From: Rhodocyclaceae bacterium
Lineage (GTDB): Bacteria > Pseudomonadota > Gammaproteobacteria > Burkholderiales > Rhodocyclaceae
Assembly (NCBI GenBank): GCA_028714035.1
Contig: JAQTNA010000015.1
Coordinates: forward strand, 1 to 64,000
DNA: 64,000 bases
Direction of reading: 5' to 3'
Positions 26,329 to 33,558 of the stretch are shown here, in pieces (the stretch's first letter is position 1; each line of letters begins with the position of its first letter). The notes under the pieces were generated by a model that was not told where the DNA came from, ran no database searches, and saw only the letters and a list, made by a program, of their open reading frames with translations. Position numbers and translations under genes: made by a program.

Positions 26329-28044
26329 CTACACCTTCCCCGGATTGCCTTCCATGCCCACCAGGGCGGGCTGATTGACCCTACGTGTCGAGACGGTCTT
26401 CTTCGCCTTCAGCCAGGTGGCCACGACTTCCCAGATGGGTTGGCCGGTCGCGCCCTGGGCGACGGGTGCCCAGCCGGCCACCTTGTAGGTCTTGTCAGCT
26501 TCCAGGGGCTTGCCATGGAGGCGCATGTCACGGATACGATCGCCCACGACGGCTTCCGGCGCACAGGTATAGCTCATGCCGCCCACGCGCACCATGTCGC
26601 CGCCCTGTTGCAGATAAGGGTCCGGGTTGAACAGGTTGTCGCCCACGTCCTCCAGGATGGCCTTGATCTGGGAACCCTTCATCTCCGTCAGGGTGGATTG
26701 GGGGTAGGTGATGGCCGTCTGGGTCATCAGGTCTTCCATCGTGATGTCCTGGCCCGGCAGGAGGCTGGTGCCCCAGCGGAAACCGGGCGAGAAGCCGATA
26801 TCCGCGCCCTTCACCTCCATCAGGGCATCCAGGATCAACTGGTCCCAGGAGCCGTTGAAGTTGCCCCGGCGATAGAGGAGCCCCTCGCTCACCGCCAGCT
26901 TTTCCCCCAGCTTCGCCTCGAAAGGCGCCCTGGCCTTGGCGATGTAAGTCGCCATGGCGGCATCGGCCGGCAGGAGATTGGAGAATATCGGCAGGAGCTT
27001 ATAACGGAAGTCGCTGACCTTGCCATCCTTGACATCGAAATCCAGCACCGACAGGAACTTGCCGTTACTGCCGGAATTGATGACCAGGGTCTTGCCGCCG
27101 GCGTTCGCCACGGGCACGGGCACCGGCACGCCGTCGTGGGTGTGGCCACCCATGATGGCGTCCATGCCGCGCACCTGGCTGGCGAGCTTCAGGTCCACGT
27201 CCATGCCGTTGTGGGACAAGAGCACCACGACCTGGGCGCCCTTGCTCCGGACCTCGTCTACGATCTTCTGCAATTCCTCTTCCTGGATGCCGAAGGTCCA
27301 GTCCGGCATCATCCAGCGGGGATTGGCGATGGGCGTATACGGGAAAGCCTGGCCGATCACGGCCACCTGCACGCCGTTCATCTCCCGCAGGGCATAGGGC
27401 TTGAACACCTGGTCGCCGAAATCGCTGGTCTTGACGTTCTGGGCCAGGAACTCGATCTTCCCGGCCATGTCCTTCTCCACCAGTTCCTTCACCCGCTCGG
27501 CCCCCAGGGTGAATTCCCAGTGGGGGCTCATCATGTCCACACCCAGGAGTTTGGTGGCATCCACCATGTCCTGGCCCTGGGTCCACAAGGCGGTGGCGGA
27601 ACCTTGCCAGGTATCGCCGCCGTCCAGCAGCAGCGAACCGGGCCGGCTCGCCCGCAGGCGCTTCACCAGGGTGGCGAGATGGGCGAAACCGCCCACCCGG
27701 CCGTAGGCGCGGGAAGCCGCCTCGAAATTCAGGCAGGAGAAGGCGTGCGCCTCCCGCGTGCCGGGGGCGATGCCGAAACTCTTCAACAGGTGTTCACCCA
27801 CCAGGTGAGGCGCCCTGCCCTTGGCGCCGCCTATGCCCAGGTTGGTGTCCGGCTCGCGGAAATAGATGGGCAGCAACTGGGCATGGCAGTCGGTGAAGTG
27901 CAGGAAATGCACCTTGCCGAACTTGGGCACGTCATAGAGCCGCCCGTCGTCCTGGGCCGCCAGCAGGGAGGGGGAATCGAGGGCAAAACCGGCCGCCGCC
28001 GCGGCGGCCAGGATTTGCAGGAACTCACGCCGGTGCATGGACAC
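26329..28044 (-). CDS. soxB: Thiosulfohydrolase SoxB
   Basis: A 571-residue periplasmic dimanganese enzyme that hydrolyses sulfate from the cysteine S-thiosulfonate carried on SoxY. A Tat signal (HRREFLQ then an Ala-rich core) starts the protein. The 5'-nucleotidase-like metallophosphatase domain has HFTDCHAQLLP, LLDGGDTWQGS, the catalytic-loop region LLSHNGMDVDLKLA and MGGHTHDG. The C-terminal nucleotidase domain follows. The start is GTG at 28044 (AAGGAG 7 nt upstream) or the ATG two codons later. It is the last gene of the operon, 11 nt after soxX. Confidence 0.96.
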   Translation of the reverse strand: MSMHRREFLQILAAAAAAGFALDSPSLLAAQDDGRLYDVPKFGKVHFLHFTDCHAQLLPIYFREPDTNLGIGGAKGRAPHLVGEHLLKSFGIAPGTREAHAFSCLNFEAASRAYGRVGGFAHLATLVKRLRASRPGSLLLDGGDTWQGSATALWTQGQDMVDATKLLGVDMMSPHWEFTLGAERVKELVEKDMAGKIEFLAQNVKTSDFGDQVFKPYALREMNGVQVAVIGQAFPYTPIANPRWMMPDWTFGIQEEELQKIVDEVRSKGAQVVVLLSHNGMDVDLKLASQVRGMDAIMGGHTHDGVPVPVPVANAGGKTLVINSGSNGKFLSVLDFDVKDGKVSDFRYKLLPIFSNLLPADAAMATYIAKARAPFEAKLGEKLAVSEGLLYRRGNFNGSWDQLILDALMEVKGADIGFSPGFRWGTSLLPGQDITMEDLMTQTAITYPQSTLTEMKGSQIKAILEDVGDNLFNPDPYLQQGGDMVRVGGMSYTCAPEAVVGDRIRDMRLHGKPLEADKTYKVAGWAPVAQGATGQPIWEVVATWLKAKKTVSTRRVNQPALVGMEGNPGKV

Positions 28045-28055
28045 GCGCCCTCTCC

Positions 28056-28661
28056 TTACTTGTTGACGGGGGATTCGGGATCGAGCAGCAGCGCCACCAG
28101 ATCCTTGATCTGAGCCTCCGTCAGAGCGCCCACATGGCCGAAACGGGGCATGGGCGCACAGAGGTTGAAGGCCTTGCTGTTATAGATCCGGCCGTAGGCC
28201 TCCTTTTGCCGGGCCTCGGTGTAGCCCTTCTTCTTGCCGTACTGGTAGAGGCTGGGACCGATGGTGCCGAAGGAAATTTCCTGGGGCGAAATCCGGTGGC
28301 AGTTGTAGCAATTGCCGCCGATGGGCGTCTCCGGCGTGTCGCTCCAGGTATTGCCCCGGCCGTCCTGGGCGAGGATTTCGCCCTTCTTCCAGTCGCCCAG
28401 ATACTTGCCGTCGGCCGGATACTTGATTTCGGCGCGTTGCTGTTTCTCCAGGGCAAACTGTTGCGCCTGCGGCACGGAATCAAGGTCGGGCGTGCTGCAA
28501 AGGATCTGCACGGGATCCTGATCCAGGCGTTCCACCTTGGCGATGCCCTTGGTGTGAAAATCGGTCTTCAGCCTTGCCGCCACGACGGATTCGGAGCCCG
28601 CGGCGAAAAGACAGGTGGAGGCGAGCGCCAGAACGCCGCCCATCATGAGTTTGGCTTTCAT
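28056..28661 (-). CDS. soxX: Sulfur-oxidising cytochrome c subunit SoxX
   Basis: A 201-residue periplasmic monohaem cytochrome that, with SoxA, oxidatively couples thiosulfate to SoxY. Signal peptide residues 1-20 (MKAKLMMGGVLALAS core). The haem c site CYNCH follows IGGN, and GTIGPSLYQYGKKKGY and the Met-ligand region MPRFGHVG match SoxX. The start at 28661 is chosen for its signal peptide; the open frame to 28709 overlaps soxA. Longer than the smallest SoxX proteins because of an N-terminal ~70-residue segment before the haem domain. 10 nt after soxA. Confidence 0.95.
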   Translation of the reverse strand: MKAKLMMGGVLALASTCLFAAGSESVVAARLKTDFHTKGIAKVERLDQDPVQILCSTPDLDSVPQAQQFALEKQQRAEIKYPADGKYLGDWKKGEILAQDGRGNTWSDTPETPIGGNCYNCHRISPQEISFGTIGPSLYQYGKKKGYTEARQKEAYGRIYNSKAFNLCAPMPRFGHVGALTEAQIKDLVALLLDPESPVNK

Positions 28662-28671
28662 GTTCGTCTCC

Positions 28672-29481
28672 TCAGCGCTTGATGCCCGGACCCTGGTACG
28701 TGGCACCATTGGCCATGGTGGCCAGGTAGCTCGTCAGGGCGATGGTGGATTCGGAAGCGTAGGTCGGCTCCGGGAAGCGCTGCTGCCGGAAGCAGTCGTT
28801 GAGACGCCACTGGAAACTGCGGAACAGGCTCTGGGACACCCGATAGGCAGGCCAGGAGGTATAGGCGCGCTGCGAACCGGCCGGGGATGTCAGGTCAGGC
28901 AAGTCCTGCATGCGGATCCGGGCATCGGTCATGGCATGGCAGGTGGCGCAGGAGAAATCGTAGGGACCGGCCCGGTAGAAGAATATCTGCTTGCCCAGCT
29001 CGAAGGCCGCCTTCTCCTTGGGGTGGGCGGTGGGCACGGCCATGGGCATGCCCCGCGACTGCCCCACCACGTAGGCCACCAGGGCCTCCATGTCCGACTT
29101 GTAGTTCGCCGTACCGAAAGGCTTCTTGGACAGCTCGGCGCGATCGAAACCCTGCAACTTGACCATGCAGGTCATGAGCCGGGATTCCAGGTCTTCCACC
29201 TTGTCGCTATCGGCAAAATAGCGCGGCATCTGGGCATAGGCGCCCTTGACCACGCCCGCTCCGAGGCCCAGGTCGCACTTCTGGAGACTGGCGTTCTTCG
29301 GCCCACGGGCCGTGGCCCAGAGCGCTTCGCCATCCATTTCAAAGAGTTCAGCCGGATTGCCATCACCCAGCATTTCCCGGTATTTCTCGATCTCCGCGGT
29401 GGCGCTATTGCCCTGGGACCAGGCCATGCCGGCCATGCCCAAAGAAACCACCGCCGCCGAGATTAATAGGCGGCCTTTCAT
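28672..29481 (-). CDS. soxA: Sulfur-oxidising cytochrome c subunit SoxA (single CxxCH)
   Basis: A 269-residue periplasmic cytochrome subunit. The signal peptide covers about residues 1-22. Only one haem motif is present (CATCHAMTD, about residue 180). The first cytochrome-like domain has two lone cysteines (LQKCDLG and LMTCMVK) where dihaem SoxA proteins have a CxxCH, so this is the monohaem type. The conserved active-site cysteine ligand is in NDCFRQQRFPEP. The SoxAX complex links thiosulfate to the SoxY cysteine and passes electrons to a small cytochrome. The start at 29481 excludes a non-signal extension. Confidence 0.95.
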   Translation of the reverse strand: MKGRLLISAAVVSLGMAGMAWSQGNSATAEIEKYREMLGDGNPAELFEMDGEALWATARGPKNASLQKCDLGLGAGVVKGAYAQMPRYFADSDKVEDLESRLMTCMVKLQGFDRAELSKKPFGTANYKSDMEALVAYVVGQSRGMPMAVPTAHPKEKAAFELGKQIFFYRAGPYDFSCATCHAMTDARIRMQDLPDLTSPAGSQRAYTSWPAYRVSQSLFRSFQWRLNDCFRQQRFPEPTYASESTIALTSYLATMANGATYQGPGIKR

Positions 29482-29571
29482 TTTTTTCTCCTTCTGTTGG
29501 GGTAAGCGAGCCGGCTGTGTGGCTGAGGACGGTCGCTGCAACGACTCGCTATACAGCGAAGTCCGGTACGC

Positions 29572-29886
29572 TCAACCCGCCGCGACCACCGCTTCGCCAC
29601 TGCCCTTCTCGCCCAGGTTGTCCACCCAGCTCACCACCGCCTTGTCGCCCACCTTCGCACCCTTGACCTTGAAGTTGAACACCGGGTTGGACGACACCGC
29701 CGTATTCAGGTGACTGGTGACGACGCGCTTGCCGTCCACATCCACGGTCAGCACCTGGATGAAGTGGGCGGGAATGACCTTGCCGCCATCCTTGCGCATG
29801 CCGGTTTCCATGGGGTGGCTCACGATTGCCGTGATCGCCGTCACATCGCCCTTCAGCAGGGCACGAACTCTCATCGAACTTGCCAT
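29572..29886 (-). CDS. soxZ: Sulfur carrier complex subunit SoxZ
   Basis: A 104-residue Ig-like protein forming the SoxYZ heterodimer. MRVRA, a GMRKDGGKVIPAHFI loop and the ending VSWVDNLGEKGSGEAVV are family-typical. It lacks a signal peptide, as expected, because it is exported with Tat-dependent SoxY. The 90 nt between soxZ and soxA hold no recognisable element. Confidence 0.96.
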   Translation of the reverse strand: MASSMRVRALLKGDVTAITAIVSHPMETGMRKDGGKVIPAHFIQVLTVDVDGKRVVTSHLNTAVSSNPVFNFKVKGAKVGDKAVVSWVDNLGEKGSGEAVVAAG

Positions 29887-29911
29887 TTCTTTTCCCTTTT
29901 CCTTGCTGTCT

Positions 29912-30382
29912 TCAACCGCCGCAACCGCCGGCCGTCACCTTGACTTCCTTGTGCGACGTGTAAGCCTTGCCGCCCGCCATCACGACCGCCCGCACCACGG
30001 AGGTGTCGCTGAACTTCAGGCGCACCGCCACATCCGGCAGGGCGCCGTTGGCAAACTCGAAGCTGCCCGCCAGCGGCATGGGGTTCTTGTCCACGAAGAT
30101 GGAGATGCTGTTGGTATTGGGAATGTTGCTGACCACCGAAATGGGCACGACCGCGCCGTTCTCGGCGATGGCGGGTGCCGTGATGACCACGTCCTTGCTT
30201 TCCGCCGCGCCGGACGCGCCGATGGCCTTCATGCCATCCGGTACGGTCTTGGCCTCGAAGGCCGCCTTGCTCCAGTCCGCGGCAAAGGCTTGAATCGGCC
30301 GGATGAGGCCGGTGACGAGCATGGCGGCCAGTGCGCTACCGGCGCCCATGCTCCTGAGTACGCTTCTACGCATTACATTCAT
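29912..30382 (-). CDS. soxY: Sulfur carrier protein SoxY
   Basis: A 156-residue carrier whose C-terminal swinging arm ends in GGCGG, the cysteine that holds the sulfur intermediates. The N terminus has a Tat motif (MRRSVLRSMG) and hydrophobic core. The Ig-like body contains NSISIFVDKNPMPLAGSFEF. It forms SoxYZ with the next gene (25 nt gap) and is the shared substrate of SoxAX and SoxB. Confidence 0.96.
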   Translation of the reverse strand: MNVMRRSVLRSMGAGSALAAMLVTGLIRPIQAFAADWSKAAFEAKTVPDGMKAIGASGAAESKDVVITAPAIAENGAVVPISVVSNIPNTNSISIFVDKNPMPLAGSFEFANGALPDVAVRLKFSDTSVVRAVVMAGGKAYTSHKEVKVTAGGCGG

Positions 30383-30474
30383 AACGACTCCCTCTCTCCT
30401 CTAGAAATCAACAACCTGCTCCCGGCCCGGGAACCCGGCATCTATTACACTAATGACATAATTTGCCCGGCGTC

Positions 30475-31590
30475 TCACATGTACCGGTACTGCACCTTCA
30501 TGGTACCGGCGGCACCCGCTATGATGGCGACCAGGGTCAGCATCGAACCCACGGCCAGGGTGGAAACCCCTGTCACGCCCTGGCCTATGGTACAACCCAT
30601 GGCCAGCACGCCCCCCACTCCCATCAATACGGCACCCACGGCATGCCACAGGAAGTCCTTGAAGTTGGGAAACCACTCCAGATGGAAACTCCTGGAAGCA
30701 ACGGCGTAAAGGAAGGAACCGACGATCACCCCGAGCAGGGCCATGATGCCGAAATTGACGAGGGAATAATTCGTCGGATCCATCACATAGCGCACCAGGT
30801 CGCCCATGGGGCTCATGAAGGTCAGCGACTGGACCTGGGCTCGGGAGGGCGGTACGTCCGCCATCTCCGCAAACTCGCGCCAGGCCACGCCCGAGCCGCC
30901 CCCGGTGATGTACCAGCCCGCGACGACCGCCAGGCCGACCGCCAGTCCGCCCAGGATCAGGTTGCCGTTGCTGCGGAACTCGGTGGAGGAGAAGGCGAAG
31001 GCAAGGAGGCCCAGGCTGACGACGGCGGCCAGGATGCGATGCAGGGCCACCGTGTTCTCCATGCCCAGGAGTCCGCCCAGGAGTGCGCCCAATTCCTGGC
31101 TCTTGATGCCGGCCTTGCCCAGATTCACCGCCAGCGGTGACATCCAGGAATCGAAGGCGATGGCGTACATGTCGGTCCAGAGCATCAGATAAGCCATGAT
31201 GGAGGCGATGGCCAGCACTACCAGGGACTTGAGATTGCCCCCGCCTATGCGCACCAGGGTCTTGTTGCCGCAACCCGACGCCAGGACCATGCCCACCCCG
31301 AACAGGGCACCTCCCAGTACGTAGCGCAGCCAGGCGAAGTTGGCGGTTCGATAAGGCGGAAAGGTATTGTCGGGCAGTTCCAGCTTGCCCAGGGTCTCGA
31401 GCAGGGCCACGCCGCCGACGGCGATGCCGATGGCCAGCAGCCAGGAACGCATGCGCCCGGTGTCCTCCATGTTGACCCAGTCGGACACGGCCCCCATGGT
31501 ACAGAAATTCGTCTTATTGACCAGTGCCCCCATGATCAGGGCGACCGCGAACACCATCCCCAGCACCTGCTGGTGAACATTCCACTCCAT
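30475..31590 (-). CDS. tsuA: Thiosulfate transporter, TsuA/YeeE family
   Basis: A 371-residue membrane protein with about nine to eleven hydrophobic helices. The three family cysteine motifs are present: NKTNFCTMGAVSDW, LASGCGNKTLVRIGGGNLKSL-like, and AMGCTIGQGVTG. In the characterised thiosulfate importer these cysteines pass the substrate along the channel. It begins the operon that continues into soxYZAXB (92 nt before soxY) and has a GGAGGAG site. Since Sox enzymes act in the periplasm, import here could serve sulfur assimilation, cytoplasmic sulfur oxidation, or signalling. Other YeeE members move different sulfur species, so the substrate is inferred. Confidence 0.85.
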   Translation of the reverse strand: MEWNVHQQVLGMVFAVALIMGALVNKTNFCTMGAVSDWVNMEDTGRMRSWLLAIGIAVGGVALLETLGKLELPDNTFPPYRTANFAWLRYVLGGALFGVGMVLASGCGNKTLVRIGGGNLKSLVVLAIASIMAYLMLWTDMYAIAFDSWMSPLAVNLGKAGIKSQELGALLGGLLGMENTVALHRILAAVVSLGLLAFAFSSTEFRSNGNLILGGLAVGLAVVAGWYITGGGSGVAWREFAEMADVPPSRAQVQSLTFMSPMGDLVRYVMDPTNYSLVNFGIMALLGVIVGSFLYAVASRSFHLEWFPNFKDFLWHAVGAVLMGVGGVLAMGCTIGQGVTGVSTLAVGSMLTLVAIIAGAAGTMKVQYRYM

Positions 31591-31721
31591 ACGATATCTC
31601 CTCCGTATACACCCACGATCGCCTGGCGGCGAGTTCGGTTAGAAGTGCAGGCGCTCTTGTCCGCTCTATGATTGAGCCGGCGCCGCTACACCGATATCAT
31701 TCTGCCACAACAACTTTGGCC

Positions 31722-31856
31722 GGAATCAAAGAATATCTTGATCCGCCATTAAACTCGGCTTACCGGGTCACCCCAAAAATCGGTCCATGAACCATAAGGA
31801 CGGGCCGGGATTCCGATTTATTCCAGGAATTCACGAATATTTTGTGGAATATTCTT
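31722..31856. promoter_or_regulatory. Repeated 19-bp motif in the divergent tsuA-sox / ECF sigma control region
   Basis: GGAATCAAAGAATATCTTG (31722-31740) and GGAATTCACGAATATTTTG (31826-31844) share the pattern GGAATnnnnGAATATyTTG in the same orientation, exactly 104 bp apart, near ten helical turns. A third partial copy (GGAATATTCTT) begins at 31846. The region separates the tsuA start (31590) from the sigma start (31908) and holds no gene. The repeats are probably binding sites of a local regulator or part of an ECF-type promoter; which one cannot be told from sequence. Confidence 0.55.
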
Positions 31857-31907
31857 CAAGCTTTCCCCGTCCACCCTTCCATAGTCCATCTTCCAAGAGA
31901 GATCACC

Positions 31908-32471
31908 TTGAACATTCTCGGATTCTTCGGCCGTAGCCGGGCCTATGAGGCGAGGCTGGAGCAGAGCCGTCCCCGGCTCTACCGCCTTGCCCATTCCTGG
32001 TGCCGCAACCCGGCGGTCGCAGACGACGTGGTTCAGGACACCCTGGCCAAGGCGCTCGCCCAGGCAGGTCAGTTGCGGGATCTGGACGCCCTTCACGGCT
32101 GGCTGCTGACCATCATGGCCAACTGCTGGCGGGATCACTTCCGGCGGACGCGCGAGACGGAGGATCTGGACGAGGTCGGCGAAGAGTGGCTTGCGAGCGA
32201 ATTCACGCCCGAGGACGACTTTGAGCAGAACCAGATGATCCAGCGGGTGCGCGGAGCGGTCAGCCGTCTGCCCCTGGGGCAGCGCCAGGTGGTGACGCTG
32301 GTGGACCTGGAGGAATGTTCCTACGCCGAAGTGGCCGGCATCCTGGGCATCCCCATCGGGACCGTCATGAGTCGGCTGTCCAGGGCGAGGATCGCCTTGC
32401 GCGAGTTGCTGCTCGACCACCGAAAGCTTGCCGACGCGCCCACTGCCACCCGGATATCGAGGATCAAATGA
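31908..32471 (+). CDS. ECF-family RNA polymerase sigma factor
   Basis: A 187-residue group IV sigma factor. Sigma region 2 contains YRLAHSWCRNPAVADDVVQDTL (split between helices) and the core-binding DALHGWLLTIMANCWRDHFRR. Region 4 has LPLGQRQVVTLVDLEECSYA and the HTH IPIGTVMSRLSRAR. The start is TTG at 31908 with AGAGAG upstream, giving a normal N terminus. An earlier TTG at 31842 falls inside the repeated control motif and is unlikely. It overlaps the anti-sigma gene by 4 nt (ATGA) and is divergent from tsuA-soxYZAXB, which makes that operon the obvious candidate regulon. Confidence 0.92.
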   Translation: MNILGFFGRSRAYEARLEQSRPRLYRLAHSWCRNPAVADDVVQDTLAKALAQAGQLRDLDALHGWLLTIMANCWRDHFRRTRETEDLDEVGEEWLASEFTPEDDFEQNQMIQRVRGAVSRLPLGQRQVVTLVDLEECSYAEVAGILGIPIGTVMSRLSRARIALRELLLDHRKLADAPTATRISRIK

Positions 32472-33178
32472 ACCAGGAAATGCCCAGCGCCGTGAGCGAC
32501 GAACTCCTGAACGCCTTCGTGGACGATGAACTGGACGCCGCGGAGAAGACCAGGCTGCTGAACAAGATGGCGGAAGATACCGGCCTCCGGGAAAGGGTCT
32601 GCCAGCTCTGGCAGGTCAAGGAGTTGCTGCGCGGCGCCTACCCCTTGCAGGCCAACCCGGCAGGCCGGAACAAGAGGACCGGCCTGCCTCCTGGCCGCTA
32701 TGGCCGTGCCCTGGCCGCCGGCCTGATGCTGGCCGTGGGCAGCGCCATGGGCTGGATCGCCCATAGTGAGCACGACGGCCGGGGCGGACTGCAATTAAGC
32801 GCGAGGCAGATGGCCGAAGGAAAGGTGATTCTGCACCTGGCATCCTCCGATCCCGACCGCCTGAAGGTGGCCCTGGACGAGGCGGAAGAGCTGTCTCGGG
32901 AGCACGACAAGTCCGGCAAGCCGGTACAGATCGAGCTTCTGGCCAATGACGCGGGCCTCGCCCTGGTGCGCGCGGACACCTCGCCTTACGCTGAGCGCGT
33001 CGAGGCCCTGATCAAGGCCCACGGTAACCTCAGCTTTCTTGCCTGCAACAATGGGATAGAGAAGCTGCGCACGGCCGGCGTGGAAGTGAGGCTCCTGCCC
33101 CACGTGGCGGTGGCGCCGTCCGCCCTGGACCAGATCATGATGCGGCTCCAGCAGGGCTGGACCTACGTGCAGGTGTAA
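32468..33178 (+). CDS. Membrane anti-sigma factor with a DsrE/DsrF-like C-terminal domain
   Basis: A 236-residue protein overlapping the sigma gene by 4 nt. Residues 1-60 form an anti-sigma-type helical domain (SDELLNAFVDDELDAAEK then L.ERVCQLW.VKELLR); the zinc-type HxxxCxxC is absent. A membrane segment spans about 81-98. Residues ~117-236 resemble a DsrE/DsrF-like (YchN-fold) sulfur-transfer domain: GKVILHLASSDPDRLKVALDEAE, IELLANDAGLALV, and LSFLACNNGIEKL with a lone Cys193, then VAPSALDQIMMRLQQGWTYV. The expected topology puts this domain in the periplasm, where it could bind reduced sulfur and release the sigma factor. The fusion call is by eye; ligand and mechanism are inference. Confidence 0.8.
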   Translation: MNQEMPSAVSDELLNAFVDDELDAAEKTRLLNKMAEDTGLRERVCQLWQVKELLRGAYPLQANPAGRNKRTGLPPGRYGRALAAGLMLAVGSAMGWIAHSEHDGRGGLQLSARQMAEGKVILHLASSDPDRLKVALDEAEELSREHDKSGKPVQIELLANDAGLALVRADTSPYAERVEALIKAHGNLSFLACNNGIEKLRTAGVEVRLLPHVAVAPSALDQIMMRLQQGWTYVQV

Positions 33179-33188
33179 AGAAAGCAGT

Positions 33189-33236
33189 TTGAACCGCACC
33201 GGCGCAGAGAAATTCAAGGTGTCCTTGCGGTTTAAC
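33189..33236. repeat. Degenerate GCAGAG-family inverted repeat pair
   Basis: GAACCGCACCGGCGCAGAGAAA (from 33191) and a following inverted arm ending TTGCGGTTTAA pair through AACCGCA/TGCGGTT. This is the shortest and most decayed copy of the family seen at 43.1, 56.6 and 59.2 kb. It lies directly after the anti-sigma gene. Confidence 0.5.
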
Positions 33237-33238
33237 CC

Positions 33239-33400
33239 TCAAATCACCATCAAGCTGGCCGGAGTGGTCCAGACGCCCGGGCCATGGCGACCGATGCCCT
33301 GCATCCTCACCCAGCAGGTCTGGGCCGGGGTAAGGCCTTCCAGCACGAGCGGCAAGCTGGTTCCGCATCCCGTTCGCATCAGACGTCCGTCCCCAAACTG
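33239..33400 (-). pseudogene. Relic of a fibronectin type III-like domain gene (3' end only)
   Basis: On the minus strand a frame ending in a stop at 33239 reads LPLVLEGLTPAQTCWVRMQG followed by IGRHGPGVWTTPASLMVI. This is the pattern of the last strands of an FN3-like domain (L..L.PG..YWVRV...G..GPG.WS.PA). Upstream the frame is lost, and neighbouring frames continue for a few codons (LTFSTDRYQAVWG), consistent with frameshift decay. No start or ribosome site is present. The rest of the 380-nt gap between the anti-sigma and kinase genes (33401-33558) shows nothing I can identify. Confidence 0.45.
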
Positions 33401-33558
33401 CCTGGTACCGATCCGTGCTGAAGGTCAAAGCGTCGGCCGCCCCGCCTGGCCGGCAAGGGCGTCCAGTTCGCGACCGGCCCATTGGAGAACCGATGGCAGA
33501 AGGGTATCCTTGCCGCAGATGATCGCCCCGGTTCTTCCATTCTCGTAGAGGCTGCCGC

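Noticed and set aside
33189..33548. 119-residue plus-strand open frame before the hybrid kinase
   Set aside because: It begins inside a degenerate repeat, lacks a ribosome site and is antisense to an FN3-like relic.
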